Origin: Dickeya poaceiphila
GTDB taxonomy: Bacteria > Pseudomonadota > Gammaproteobacteria > Enterobacterales > Enterobacteriaceae
DNA length: 64,000 bases
Direction: 5' to 3'
Assembly: GCF_007858975.2 (NCBI RefSeq)
Contig: NZ_CP042220.2
Location: 3,224,001 to 3,288,000, forward strand
Made by a program: the position numbers and the translations under genes. Shown here piece after piece: positions 26,439-34,874 of the stretch. Below the pieces are notes generated by a model. The model searched no databases. It saw only the letters and a list, made by a program, of their open reading frames with translations, and had not been told where the DNA came from. Position 1 is the first letter of the stretch. Each line of letters opens with the position of its first letter.

Positions 26439-26736
26439 AAGGTTATTTTTTGTACTTGCTGCGCCCCGCAGCAAGGTTATTTTTTAACCAATTCGATTAT
26501 CACAGGCCACTCACCTGTCTGGCAAACTCTCAGGCAACAGCAACATTGATTGTTTTTTATACTTGTTGCGCCCCACAACAAGGTTATTTCTTAACCACCA
26601 CGGCGTTGAGCAAGACGTGCCGTTCGTTTCCTGATTATCCCGAATCGCTCACCAGCACAGCGGATTACCCGACCACAGCATCAATGCTCATTTTTTGTAC
26701 TGTGTTGCCACTGGCAACACGGTATATTTTTTAACC
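26439..26736. repeat. Three tandem hairpin + GGTTATTTTTT units between replication genes
   Basis: Unit 1: CTTGCTGC/GCAGCAAG (26455-26462, 26468-26475). Unit 2: CTTGTTG/CAACAAG (26562-26568, 26576-26582). Unit 3: GTGTTGCC/GGCAACAC (26702-26709, 26713-26720). Each is followed on the plus strand by GGTTATTTTTTAACC or a near copy, itself a small palindrome. The arms differ between units but stay paired. Unit 3 begins at the stop codon of the STY4528-like gene. Units 2 and 3 also share a 28-bp tail resembling that gene's last codons, so the array probably grew by duplication. Confidence 0.8.
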
Positions 26737-27978
26737 ACCACGGCATTGCGCAAGGCGTTGCCGGAGATCAGAGACCACGCGGCTCACCGTTTCGCGAGAT
26801 GCCCGGACCAGATTTTGCTCGTGCCCCTGCAATGCTTGCAATGGCGTATGGTCTGGAGCATACGCACGCTCAGGTTGTTCACCTGGTTGTGCAGGTACGG
26901 AGGAGGTATCTGACACACTGTCCGGCACAACCAGCGCCCCCTCACGGGCGCGCTTCAGCATTGACAGCATCCAGCCCAGTGGATTTCTGACACTACCGCG
27001 GCCAAGTTGGTCAGACAGCATGGTCAGCAATGTGGTTGCCACAGATTCCGGCAATGCCTGCAACTGTGCCTGCAGCATGTCGGCATTCTCCGCTGTGATT
27101 TTTTCACGCAATGCGTCAGGCAATACGTACGTTTTTTTATTCACACTGTGTGTGATAGTACGTACGTTACAGTTCGAATTTCGAACTCCAGCGTAACTCT
27201 TTGTTTTTAGACTGAGTTCGGATTCCGAACTCGGTGAATCTGACCTTTCTTTTGTACTCAGTTCGGATTTCGAACTCAGTGAAATAGATTGATTTTTAAC
27301 CTTTATTTCTCCCGGTTCGGATTTCGAACTCGGTGGGAGAGTACTGCGTTTTAATGCCGCCATTTCAGCGGGTGACGTCGGTTCACCTAGGCGGTCATTT
27401 ATCGCCGCCAGGCTGGAATGACGATGACGCATCGTTGGATCGTTCAGTATCTCCTCCAGAACAACACGAGCCGTCATCCGGACGCTCTTATTTTTGTGGT
27501 GGCAGCTTTTCGCCACCAGGTCCAGCCAGCCCGGGTCAAACATTTCTGCATCGCGGCAGCTCAATGGTTCATCATGCTGAGCATAGATATTGCCGCGCAC
27601 ACGTCCCTGCGCATCACGAACGCGCTTGCATAAGCTCAGCCATCCGGTTATCCGGAGCATCAGCAACGCCCTGCTGACCGTTTCGCGCGATGCTTTTTCG
27701 GCGTGCGGTGATGCCAGTTGCAGTTGCAGCTCGTCGTAAGATGGAAATACAGCGCCACTGTTCTGCTGGGCATACAGGCGTATCATGACCCATGATGTTT
27801 TATCGAGTGGCGACAGGCGTGTATCGAGAAAAAGACGCCTGGGGACCGCGTCGTGCACATTGCCAAGGAACAGCAGACCGCTGCGCTCTGTCGTGACATC
27901 ATCCATGCGTTGTTCGATGCTTGCCTGCATACGTAACAACGTAAATTCAACGATGCTGTCCGGCGGTAATCCCATCAT
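26731..27978 (-). CDS. STY4528-like ICE replication protein
   Basis: 415 aa. The N-terminal half (FLDTRLSPLDKTSWVMIRLYA, then AEKASRETVSRALLMLRITGWLSLC) looks like a winged-helix DNA-binding domain. A variable linker (about residues 215-270) contains repeated SSKSE and SELS peptides, encoded by palindromic DNA repeats. The C-terminal part has NPLGWMLSMLKRAREG. Family members are called pathogenicity-island replication proteins in SPI-7-like elements. Initiator function is inferred from the fold and the iterons inside the gene. Confidence 0.75.
   Translation of the reverse strand: MMGLPPDSIVEFTLLRMQASIEQRMDDVTTERSGLLFLGNVHDAVPRRLFLDTRLSPLDKTSWVMIRLYAQQNSGAVFPSYDELQLQLASPHAEKASRETVSRALLMLRITGWLSLCKRVRDAQGRVRGNIYAQHDEPLSCRDAEMFDPGWLDLVAKSCHHKNKSVRMTARVVLEEILNDPTMRHRHSSLAAINDRLGEPTSPAEMAALKRSTLPPSSKSEPGEIKVKNQSISLSSKSELSTKERSDSPSSESELSLKTKSYAGVRNSNCNVRTITHSVNKKTYVLPDALREKITAENADMLQAQLQALPESVATTLLTMLSDQLGRGSVRNPLGWMLSMLKRAREGALVVPDSVSDTSSVPAQPGEQPERAYAPDHTPLQALQGHEQNLVRASRETVSRVVSDLRQRLAQCRGG
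27124..27329. other. Palindromic iterons inside the replication gene, candidate origin
   Basis: Four copies of GTTCGGATTTCGAAC (consensus) at 27172-27186, 27216-27230, 27261-27275 and 27315-27329, with starts 44, 45 and 54 bp apart, close to whole helical turns. To the left are two direct copies of TACGTACGT (27124-27132 and 27159-27167) enclosing a T-run and ACACTGTGTGTG. Such clusters are typical of origins or operator arrays bound by a dimeric protein. They overlap the low-complexity linker of the encoded protein, where coding constraint is weak. Confidence 0.65.
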
Positions 27979-28000
27979 CGTTGCCCTCTCATAGTGAAAC

Positions 28001-28031
28001 GGGGCCTGTATGGCCCCACTGGTTATTTTTT
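28001..28031. repeat. Fourth hairpin + GGTTATTTTTT unit
   Basis: GGGGCC/GGCCCC at 28001-28006 and 28012-28017, then GGTTATTTTTT at 28021-28031. On the minus strand it lies between the stop of the 81-aa gene (which uses the A-run: AAAAAATAA) and the start of the STY4528-like gene about 23 bases further on. Same design as the array at 26439-26736. Confidence 0.7.
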
Positions 28032-28268
28032 GATTTCACGGTTATATGTTGCATGTTGCAGCAGGCACCATTTCTGTCCACCGTCCTTGCTCAACAGTCG
28101 CCAGAATGGGCCGATATCGATTTTCAGATACCCCTGCGCGGTCAACCGCTTGCAGAATCCACGTTCGCCTGTTTTGAATCGCTGTAGCAAATTTGTGGCC
28201 TTGCTCTGCGTACAATGCGGAACAGACAACCCTCGGGGCATGACGTCAAATGGTCTATCCAATATCAT
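28023..28268 (-). CDS. Small ICE protein of unknown function
   Basis: 81 aa from ATG 28268 (MILDRPFDVMPRGL), which overlaps the DUF2857 stop (ATGA). A basic middle (QRFKTGERGFCKRLTAQGYLKID) and an aromatic C-terminus (WRLLSKDGGQKWCLLQHATYN). It may bind DNA or act as a small regulator. I do not recognise a family with certainty; its place between the STY4526- and STY4528-like genes is conserved in related islands as I recall. Confidence 0.65.
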   Translation of the reverse strand: MILDRPFDVMPRGLSVPHCTQSKATNLLQRFKTGERGFCKRLTAQGYLKIDIGPFWRLLSKDGGQKWCLLQHATYNREIKK

Positions 28269-28840
28269 GACTGCTCCTTGTTCCTGGCACGGGCCTCCCG
28301 ACAGAACACTTGCACCCTGATCCATACCGCCGTCAGAGATATGTTGTTCTGTTCAGCAGCCAGCATCATGACATCGAGCGCCTCATGTGAATCCGCATTT
28401 GATATTCCGGACTTCTGCCAGACATGCCAAATTGCTGCATCTGTCTCTTCATCTGGTGATTGTGTGCGCCCCTGCCGGGTCTCGATGCCGTGTAAACGAC
28501 GACGCGCGGATACCTCAGCAGTCGTCATCCCAAAATAAGCCTGCATCATTTCAATCGACCCGCCGAGAGCAAGAGCGCGATCGATGCGATGCATCCTTTT
28601 TTGCTCGTTCCGCGCCTGATTCATCATTAAGTGAAGATTTTCGTGGTTAACTTCAAAATTCAGAACCGAGACATGACTGTTCATAAGGTAATGCAGGTCA
28701 TCGACTGTCAATTGGTTCAGCATTCGGATTTCCTCAGCTGTCAGCCCAAGTGACTCACAGCGACGAACGTTGCCGCTCTTGAGCTCCATCAGTATGTGGG
28801 TTAGCAGAGAGTTAGTTGCCTGCGACAAATTTTGACTCAT
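28265..28840 (-). CDS. DUF2857 (STY4526-like) ICE protein
   Basis: 191 aa from ATG 28840 (MSQNLSQATNSLL), with GGGAGG nine bases upstream. Helical protein with LGLTAEEIRMLNQLTVDDLHYL, then QAYFGMTTAEVSARRRLHGIETRQGR, an HTH-like stretch, then DAAIWHVWQK. This matches the DUF2857 family, which includes the transcriptional activator-like proteins near parB in SPI-7-type ICEs. A regulatory role is inferred. Confidence 0.75.
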   Translation of the reverse strand: MSQNLSQATNSLLTHILMELKSGNVRRCESLGLTAEEIRMLNQLTVDDLHYLMNSHVSVLNFEVNHENLHLMMNQARNEQKRMHRIDRALALGGSIEMMQAYFGMTTAEVSARRRLHGIETRQGRTQSPDEETDAAIWHVWQKSGISNADSHEALDVMMLAAEQNNISLTAVWIRVQVFCREARARNKEQS

Positions 28841-28932
28841 GACTGGAGACCTCCCATCAGGTAAATAACTGAAACCCATGCCATTACGCAGGCACCCAAA
28901 AGAACGTAATCCCCCCATTCTCTATTCGCCAT
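28837..28932 (-). CDS. 31-aa single-pass membrane peptide, not previously obvious
   Basis: Found by reading the gap between the DUF2786 and DUF2857 genes. ATG 28932 has GGAGG five bases upstream. The peptide starts MANREWGDYVLLGACVMAW and continues as one hydrophobic helix to a stop at 28837-28839, overlapping the next gene's ATG (ATGA). Its start overlaps the DUF2786 stop too. Both overlaps and the ribosome site argue that it is translated. Function unknown. Confidence 0.6.
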   Translation of the reverse strand: MANREWGDYVLLGACVMAWVSVIYLMGGLQS

Positions 28933-29680
28933 GGGGACCTCCAGGAAGGCAAATACCGTTAGGAGATGAAGATGAATCCGCTTTATTAATGGCCTGATTC
29001 AGTTCGGCATTACGCCCGGCAAGATAACCAGCTAATTTGGCACGCCGATCCCCCCGACATGCCCTTGCCTGCCGGGACGTAGCCTGACGAAATTCACCAT
29101 CGAACCGCCGATTTAGCCAACGCTGCAGCAAAAGATCATGTTGCTGTGGGTGTACAACGGACTCAAGAACGACCCAGACGCCGCTGATGTATCCCTCGCG
29201 GAATTGATCTGCCCGGTTGCGGCGGGTCTGCAATTTCAATCGGCTCTGACTTTTCATGTGTGTCGCTGTTGCGTGACGTAGCTGACGGCAGAGCACGGCA
29301 AATATGTAAACCGCAATCTCAGGCCGCTGTTCAAATCCATAGAAATGCAGGCTACGTCGCTGTCGGCGATGGCCATTGCTGCCTGTCACGGTATACGAGT
29401 CAAACCAACACCGGCATTCCGTTGCCATACAAACAACCGAGGCCAGCCCATGTAACCATGCTGGCAATGTGTGAGCATTGCTTGGCAACTGGCGATACTC
29501 ACGCTCATTGATTGCGTCAATCGACAGATCATCATCCGTGATGCCGTGTCGCTGCATCAGTTTCTGGGCCAGCCTTAATGCCCGTCCAGACTCATGAGCG
29601 TTGTTGTTACGGCTCCCAAGAGCCATCAGCTTGCGAATACGCGAGCGAATCTGCGACAAATCATTAGCCACATTAGCCAT
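28922..29680 (-). CDS. DUF2786-domain ICE protein
   Basis: 252 aa from ATG 29680 (MANVANDLSQIRSR), with AAGGGAGGA upstream; the longer frame lies over the preceding genes. N-terminal DUF2786 segment (IRKLMALGSRNNNAHESGRALRLAQKLM, then HGITDDDL), a cysteine/histidine-bearing middle (VCMATECRCWF), and a basic C-terminal region with AGYLAGRNAELN. Related to the phage/plasmid proteins of this family; exact role unknown. Confidence 0.75.
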   Translation of the reverse strand: MANVANDLSQIRSRIRKLMALGSRNNNAHESGRALRLAQKLMQRHGITDDDLSIDAINEREYRQLPSNAHTLPAWLHGLASVVCMATECRCWFDSYTVTGSNGHRRQRRSLHFYGFEQRPEIAVYIFAVLCRQLRHATATHMKSQSRLKLQTRRNRADQFREGYISGVWVVLESVVHPQQHDLLLQRWLNRRFDGEFRQATSRQARACRGDRRAKLAGYLAGRNAELNQAINKADSSSSPNGICLPGGPHGE

Positions 29681-29921
29681 GCGTCCTCCCTTTGCCGGTA
29701 CCGACATGCTGATGGAATTCGAGCACCGACTGGCATCCAACACACAGCCTGACCCCATTGATAGCCTTCCGGCGTGCTTCAGGGATGTCATTGCCACACT
29801 CTTCACACTGCATCAGCGACGGCCCGGTCACTGCTGCCTGTGAACGTATTTTATTGAGGCTGATATCCAGGAGTTGTTGTGTCACTGCCTGGGCCAGCTC
29901 GTCATCAATATCATGAGACAT
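29673..29921 (-). CDS. TraR/DksA-type zinc-finger protein
   Basis: 82 aa from ATG 29921 (MSHDIDDELAQAV), GGAGGG upstream. Helical N-terminus and a four-cysteine zinc finger CEECGNDIPEARRKAINGVRLCVGC, as in TraR of F and phage proteins. TraR binds RNA polymerase in the secondary channel and mimics ppGpp/DksA, so this protein probably shifts host transcription during ICE activity (inference). Confidence 0.85.
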   Translation of the reverse strand: MSHDIDDELAQAVTQQLLDISLNKIRSQAAVTGPSLMQCEECGNDIPEARRKAINGVRLCVGCQSVLEFHQHVGTGKGRTHG

Positions 29922-31671
29922 AGTCAGTACCCTCCTGAACAGAAACAGCGCGTTGCAATTCACGCAGACGGCGGATTACGCGGATGAGACGCATAAGCTT
30001 GACGACAGCCACATCGTTAAATACCGGGCTGTCTCGTTTCTTTTCTGACCCTGTCAGCCATAATGTAAATGCGAACAGATTGAATGCCTCATTACCGTCA
30101 TCATTCCCGGTGAGACCATTAAGAAATGCTGGAAAAGCGCTAGAGTTGATGGAATGAACGGCATACCCAACGCTGTACTCACTGCTGTCATCAGAAATGC
30201 AATCCGCACAGCCCATCATTTCAGCCATCTCATATGCCAGTCGATAAGCCATGTCCTGCAAATGCTCGATATCGTCCTGCAGTGCGGAGATGTGCCAGAT
30301 ATCAGTAACGGGTTCCAACCCGACAGCCGCGAATGCCAGAGATGCCTCACCAGCAGAGGCAGAGCACTCAGGTTCGCCAATCGCAGACACCAGCTCGCCT
30401 GACAACACAGGATCCCCGCCATACATATCTGGCTGAAGTTCAACTCGCGGAAGTGATTGCAGACCAACGACGTTGGGGGGGATAACCCGCTCTGCCGTCG
30501 TAACGCCATGTGCAGGCATGGGGGGAACAGTCGTGGTCTGTTCCTCTTCCTGCATTAACTTTCCTGATGCTGACGATGCAGGCTCAGGTGGCGTATTCTG
30601 AATCAGTGTTCCCGAACGTAATCCAGCACTCTGTTGGCGCTCTGATTCCTGGGGAGGGATAACATTAACTGTTTTAGAGTCAGGTGCTTCTGTTTTGGAG
30701 TTAGGTGCCCCTGTTTCTTGGGGTTGAACCGGCGGTGTAAACGCCGGTGGTTCACCAAATAATGCGCGCCGCTGCTGCTCGGCAGGATCCAGTTCAATCA
30801 GCCAGCGGTCATAATTCAGAGAAGGATGCGGCAAGGCCTGTAATAACTGACCAATAAATTCATCGCGAAACATTTCCAGCGAATACATGTCAATGTTGTC
30901 AAAATTGACGCATGTACGCGCAAATGCCTCATCAAATGAAAAAACGGGATCCGTATCTGCAGTAAACGAAAATTTCTTCCATGTTGTTTCTGCTGCTGAG
31001 CGCAAATTAAGTAAAGACAATACCTGCAGTCTGGGTAAACCTGCATCTAACAAATTAGGCAAATGTGGATACAGATGCCTAATCGTATCCTCCATCCGGC
31101 TGATGGTAGAATAATGAACCGGGTATCCTTCCTTGTTCAGGAGATCAGAAAGTTCGCGTAATGTAACCGAACGGCCAAGCTCCGCCTCCCAAATTGTACG
31201 GGCATTATGAATGCCAAAGGCTTTCTCTATATATGTGAGATCTCCCCTGACCTCATTTTCGGCAAGATGCCCAATCACACATTGCAAACGACCGGGCCAG
31301 GGCTTGAAAACAACGTGAATACGGTAAAACCGCTCGTCACCGGTTTCCTGCCACAGCTCACACAGGATTTGGTACCGTGTATTACCACCATCACTGAAAA
31401 TGTATTCACCAGCACCTTCAGGATCACGCGTAACTTTCGGCAGCGAATCGAGCCCTCTTGCCCTGATTGAGGCTTTAATTTCGTCATACCGGGGATTACG
31501 TGACGTACGTGGGTTGTCGGGGTTCGGACGCAACTGGTCCAGCGTCAACAACATCGGCATCTCAGAAACTGGCAGGACAGCCATACCATTATTAATCGCA
31601 GGCTCACGGCCACCCTGCAGCATTGCATCTGCCAGATTCAATGAATGAATAGATTTAACACCTTTCATCAT
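29911..31671 (-). CDS. parB: ParB-family partition/nuclease-fold protein of the ICE
   Basis: 586 aa. ParB N-terminal domain with LRPNPDNPRTSRNPRYDEIKAS and FSDGGNTRYQIL (about residues 45-110), then an HTH-bearing part with LRELSDLLNKEGYPVHYSTISRMED (about 170-195), a long low-complexity linker (about 310-420) and an acidic C-terminal region. Larger than chromosomal ParB, as usual in SPI-7-like elements. With ParA it stabilises the excised circular form. It overlaps dnaB by four bases. Confidence 0.85.
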   Translation of the reverse strand: MMKGVKSIHSLNLADAMLQGGREPAINNGMAVLPVSEMPMLLTLDQLRPNPDNPRTSRNPRYDEIKASIRARGLDSLPKVTRDPEGAGEYIFSDGGNTRYQILCELWQETGDERFYRIHVVFKPWPGRLQCVIGHLAENEVRGDLTYIEKAFGIHNARTIWEAELGRSVTLRELSDLLNKEGYPVHYSTISRMEDTIRHLYPHLPNLLDAGLPRLQVLSLLNLRSAAETTWKKFSFTADTDPVFSFDEAFARTCVNFDNIDMYSLEMFRDEFIGQLLQALPHPSLNYDRWLIELDPAEQQRRALFGEPPAFTPPVQPQETGAPNSKTEAPDSKTVNVIPPQESERQQSAGLRSGTLIQNTPPEPASSASGKLMQEEEQTTTVPPMPAHGVTTAERVIPPNVVGLQSLPRVELQPDMYGGDPVLSGELVSAIGEPECSASAGEASLAFAAVGLEPVTDIWHISALQDDIEHLQDMAYRLAYEMAEMMGCADCISDDSSEYSVGYAVHSINSSAFPAFLNGLTGNDDGNEAFNLFAFTLWLTGSEKKRDSPVFNDVAVVKLMRLIRVIRRLRELQRAVSVQEGTDYVS

Positions 31672-33041
31672 CGACCTCCCTGCTGCAGCCGTTCGACGAA
31701 TGAGGCGTAACGAGCATTAAATTCCAACGTAACTGTTGCCAGCGGCCCGTTGCGTTGCTTGCCGATGATGATCTCAGCCAGCCCTTTATTCTGTGTATCC
31801 GGTTCGTATACCTCTTCGCGATGGACAAACATGATGAGATCTGCGTCCTGCTCAATAGAGCCACCATCGCGCAAGTCACTGAGAGTTGGTCGTTTATCAC
31901 TGCGTTGTTGCAACAAGCGATTCAGCTGAGATAATGCCACTAGTGGCACCCTGAACTGTTTAGCAATCGCTTTCAGAGAGCGCGAAATGTCAGCAATCTC
32001 CTGTGTCCTGTTTTCGTGACCCGGGCTTTTCATCAGTTGCAAGTAATCAAGCAGAATCAAACTTGGCTTACCGTATTTGCGGATATAACGTCGGCAACGT
32101 GCCCGCAGTAATGACGGCGTCAAATCTGAATTATCATCGATGACCAGGCGATCGCCCCATTCTGTAATCTGCGCCATCGCCCCAGAGATTTTTGCCCAGT
32201 CTTCATCATCCATCTTGCCAGACCGCAGACGCTGGAACTCCACGCGAGCCAGTGATGACATCATGCGCATCAGCAACTGCTCGGTTGCCATTTCAAGGCT
32301 AAAGATAAAAACAGGCTTATCAGGAACGCGCTCCAGAGCACGCGCTGAGATATCCATACCGAATGCCGTTTTACCCATAGACGGACGGCCAGCAAGGATT
32401 ATCAGATCAGTGGGCTGTAACCCACAGGTTGCAGCATCCAGTTCGGCAAACCCGGTAGGCGTACCAGTCACACCATCAAGCGACTGATTATTCCGATCAA
32501 GGATAGCGAGTACACGATCCATACCATCGTGAAGACTCATTTCCCTGGATGGATTTTGCCGCTCGGCAATCTCAAATAACGCCTTCTCTGCGCCTTCAGC
32601 CAACTCGCTAATATCACTCCTCGGCGACATCGCATCAGCACTCAGAGAACGCCCCAACATAACAAGTTGTCGTGCCACCGAACGATTTCGGACGATATCA
32701 GCATACGCATCGATGTTTGCCGCGCTGGGGGTGTTTTTCGCCATTTCCGCCAGGTAAGCAAACCCACCAACACTGTCAATAGCCGTACTACCGTGGCTTT
32801 CCAGATAATCTGTCAGGGTGATCAGGTCGATGGGCCGGTTCATTTCGATCAGGCGTTGCATCTCAGTAAACACACGCTGATGAGCCGGGTGATAAAAATC
32901 ACTGGCTGAGACTCGTTCAATCACGCTATCCCAATGGTGGTTATCAATCATCAACCCGCCCAACACGGCTTGCTCAGCGTCCGTTGCCTGAGGTAATTGT
33001 GACATCTCAATGTCGCCACGACTTGTAGTTGATTTAGCCAT
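31668..33041 (-). CDS. dnaB: Replicative helicase DnaB (ICE-encoded)
   Basis: 457 aa from ATG 33041 (MAKSTTSRGDIEM), GGAGG upstream. DnaB N-terminal domain (QLPQATDAEQAVLGGLMIDN) and RecA-like C-terminal domain with Walker A AGRPSMGKTAFG (about residue 219), LILLDYLQLMKSPG, and ALSQLNRLLQQRSDKRPTLSDLRDGGSIEQDAD. It supports autonomous replication of the excised element. It overlaps the preceding gene by eight bases. Confidence 0.93.
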   Translation of the reverse strand: MAKSTTSRGDIEMSQLPQATDAEQAVLGGLMIDNHHWDSVIERVSASDFYHPAHQRVFTEMQRLIEMNRPIDLITLTDYLESHGSTAIDSVGGFAYLAEMAKNTPSAANIDAYADIVRNRSVARQLVMLGRSLSADAMSPRSDISELAEGAEKALFEIAERQNPSREMSLHDGMDRVLAILDRNNQSLDGVTGTPTGFAELDAATCGLQPTDLIILAGRPSMGKTAFGMDISARALERVPDKPVFIFSLEMATEQLLMRMMSSLARVEFQRLRSGKMDDEDWAKISGAMAQITEWGDRLVIDDNSDLTPSLLRARCRRYIRKYGKPSLILLDYLQLMKSPGHENRTQEIADISRSLKAIAKQFRVPLVALSQLNRLLQQRSDKRPTLSDLRDGGSIEQDADLIMFVHREEVYEPDTQNKGLAEIIIGKQRNGPLATVTLEFNARYASFVERLQQGGR

Positions 33042-33444
33042 GAGCAGCCTCCAGAACAGGGTGGCAATCCATAAAGGCACTGACCAGACGTCGATGATTT
33101 CTGGGGCTGACCAGCATCAGTGGCCAATCGCTGAGTGATGGATAAATCGGGCCTTGTAACGAGCAGCCAATCTCAAACAGTTGACGTTCGAACTCAGGGC
33201 CGTGATAAGCGGGTGGGACACCATTGTCATCGCTGGTGATCGACTGCCGATGCAGGTCGGTTTCAGAGCTGAGGTTGTAGTAATCAATAGCTGATGCTGG
33301 GACGCCCCAAACCGCAATCAGCAGTCTCTTCAAATGCTCAGCAGGTGATTTGTGAGATGCCGCATCGATATCAAAGAAAACCAACTTTTCACAGCTTTCG
33401 TACCTATCTGTACAAAAGCAAACAGCACGATAGATGATCCTCAT
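33034..33444 (-). CDS. Unknown protein between parA and dnaB
   Basis: 136 aa, no signal peptide or membrane helix. Contains LKRLLIAVWGVPASAIDYYNLSSE and ends DCHPVLEAAHG. It overlaps parA by four bases and dnaB by eight, so it is part of the partition/replication transcript. I do not recognise a domain. Confidence 0.7.
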   Translation of the reverse strand: MRIIYRAVCFCTDRYESCEKLVFFDIDAASHKSPAEHLKRLLIAVWGVPASAIDYYNLSSETDLHRQSITSDDNGVPPAYHGPEFERQLFEIGCSLQGPIYPSLSDWPLMLVSPRNHRRLVSAFMDCHPVLEAAHG

Positions 33445-34322
33445 TGTTCACCCTCCGTCCCTGGGCGATTCCGTAATACGGAATCGAACTGCTCCCTCCA
33501 TTGCGGAAACAACTCGCAAGCTAGTGCATGAATCGCCACGGCAGCCGCTGGACTTTTGCGATCTGTCTTGTATTCAAGGCGGTGCACGGGTTGTCCCAAA
33601 GCATGGCCATATTTATAGATGTCAAGCTGGTCAATTTTTGTTTGGAGGAGAGAAACTCTGATGCTGTCCGACTGGGGATACTGTTTTTCAGACACAATCC
33701 GACCCAACTCATTCAAAGTACTACGGTCAAGATTCGTAGACTGAACACAGTTAACAAAGATTTTGATATCAGGGATTTGGATACCATAAGGCTGCAACAC
33801 CAGCAGACGCGATATCAGCCGAACTGTACCGCGCATAAACTCACGGACGTCAGGCAAGATGGGTTTGACAACCCCCAACACACTCTCAGTAGCTGCCAGA
33901 ACAACCAGCTCAACCATTACGCCCGCAGCGCCTTTGCTGTCGATGATGATGGCATCGTACTTCTGAAAACTTTGATGCTGCAGGACATTACGCAAACGCA
34001 TCCGGCCATCAGGTGCGTGCAACATCGCGTTGGATAAACGATCGTCTGGATCGTTGGAGATGATCAGGTGGAGATTCTTGATAACTGTCCGGGATATCAC
34101 CGTATCGGGTTGCCCAAGATCGGCAGTCTGCATCAGTAGTTCAAACAGTCCATACGGTGCTTCATACTCCAGCGCATAGATGCTGCTGGCTGTTGGCTGA
34201 TTATAATCGCCATCAATGAGGAGGGTTTTGATACCGGCATCAGCAAGGAAACCTGCCAGATTTGCGGCTTGAGTGGACTTTCCTTCTCCACCTTTGGTAG
34301 AGATAACAGGGATTATATGCAT
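33441..34322 (-). CDS. parA: ParA/Soj partition ATPase at the ICE end
   Basis: 293 aa. Deviant Walker A KGGEGKST at residues 10-17, DGDYNQPTASS (A' box) and IIIDSKGAAG (Walker B). In PAPI-1/pKLC102-type elements Soj sits at the element end and is needed to maintain the excised form. Here it is the first gene from the tRNA-Phe repeat. The short 60-bp gap to the repeat must hold its promoter. Confidence 0.93.
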   Translation of the reverse strand: MHIIPVISTKGGEGKSTQAANLAGFLADAGIKTLLIDGDYNQPTASSIYALEYEAPYGLFELLMQTADLGQPDTVISRTVIKNLHLIISNDPDDRLSNAMLHAPDGRMRLRNVLQHQSFQKYDAIIIDSKGAAGVMVELVVLAATESVLGVVKPILPDVREFMRGTVRLISRLLVLQPYGIQIPDIKIFVNCVQSTNLDRSTLNELGRIVSEKQYPQSDSIRVSLLQTKIDQLDIYKYGHALGQPVHRLEYKTDRKSPAAAVAIHALACELFPQWREQFDSVLRNRPGTEGEQ

Positions 34323-34381
34323 TTACACACACCTAACAATGAGTTAAGCGTGTACTCGGTCATGTGACCCAAAATGGGCGC

Positions 34382-34431
34382 GGGGATTGAAAATCCCCGT
34401 GTCCTTGGTTCGATTCCGAGTCCGGGCACCA
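34382..34431 (+). other. ICE attachment site: 3' end of a tRNA-Phe gene
   Basis: From GGGGATTGAAAATCCCC (anticodon arm, GAA) through the TΨC arm GGTTCGATTCCGA to GGGCACCA, 50 bp identical to the 3' part of enterobacterial tRNA-Phe as I know it. The 5' half of the tRNA (the GCCCGGATAGCTC part) is missing. It is therefore the direct repeat left by integration, not a tRNA gene. The intact tRNA-Phe should lie at the opposite end of the ICE, left of this window. Confidence 0.93.
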
Positions 34432-34442
34432 CTTATTTAAAG

Positions 34443-34466
34443 AACCCGCCCACAAGGCGGGTTTTT
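34443..34466 (+). terminator. Terminator of the original tRNA-Phe locus
   Basis: AACCCGCC/GGCGGGTT stem followed by a T-run, 11 bases after the CCA end. This is the normal terminator of a tRNA gene, and supports reading the DNA to the right as lying outside this ICE. Confidence 0.88.
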
Positions 34467-34830
34467 GCATTTCAGATTACGGATTCTCCATCGAACGCCG
34501 TTCGATAGCTCGCATAGAGGATTTATTTAATATCGATAACTTTTTTGGATTAGTCAGTGAAGGTTATAAGCTTGAAAATAATCTTTATCTTTGAATTGAC
34601 ATATTCCTCGCATCGTAAAACAGTTCGAGAACTTTTTTTTCAAATTCCGACAGGAAATTTATTAAAGCCAAGCCAGCAAGAGTCTTCCTCAACGGTATGA
34701 AAGAAAGAAATAAAATCCCGCTTAAGGAAGAAGAATTGGCCAGAAAAAATCAAAAGGGCTTTTTATATCCGGATAAAAGCTGAAAGCTTTACTGAACCCT
34801 CAGCCTGGTTGGGGGTTTTCTATAGACAAA
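34467..34830. other. Gene remnant downstream of the attachment site
   Basis: No intact gene. A plus-strand frame open from 34619 to the TGA at 34781-34783 encodes a basic tail including RVFLNGMKERNKIPL and NQKGFLYPDKS, probably the C-terminus of a lost gene. Near 34794-34822 an imperfect stem (AACCC/GGGTT) precedes TTTTC. Confidence 0.45.
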
Positions 34831-34858
34831 AAGCCGACAACATCTTCGTTGTCGGCTT
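34831..34858 (-). terminator. Bidirectional terminator after the 374-aa gene
   Basis: 10-bp stem AAGCCGACAA/TTGTCGGCTT (34831-34840, 34849-34858), T-run on the minus-strand side. It ends the transcript of the gene at 34875-35999. Confidence 0.85.
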
Positions 34859-34874
34859 GTTTTATCTGATGGTT

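Noticed and set aside
26439..26736. CRISPR array
   Set aside because: Only three units, unequal spacing (about 107 and 140 bp), each a hairpin with different arms and no constant repeat-spacer design; no cas genes.
34351..34431. Complete tRNA-Phe gene
   Set aside because: Only the 3' part from the anticodon arm matches; acceptor 5' strand and D arm are absent, so it is an attachment repeat.
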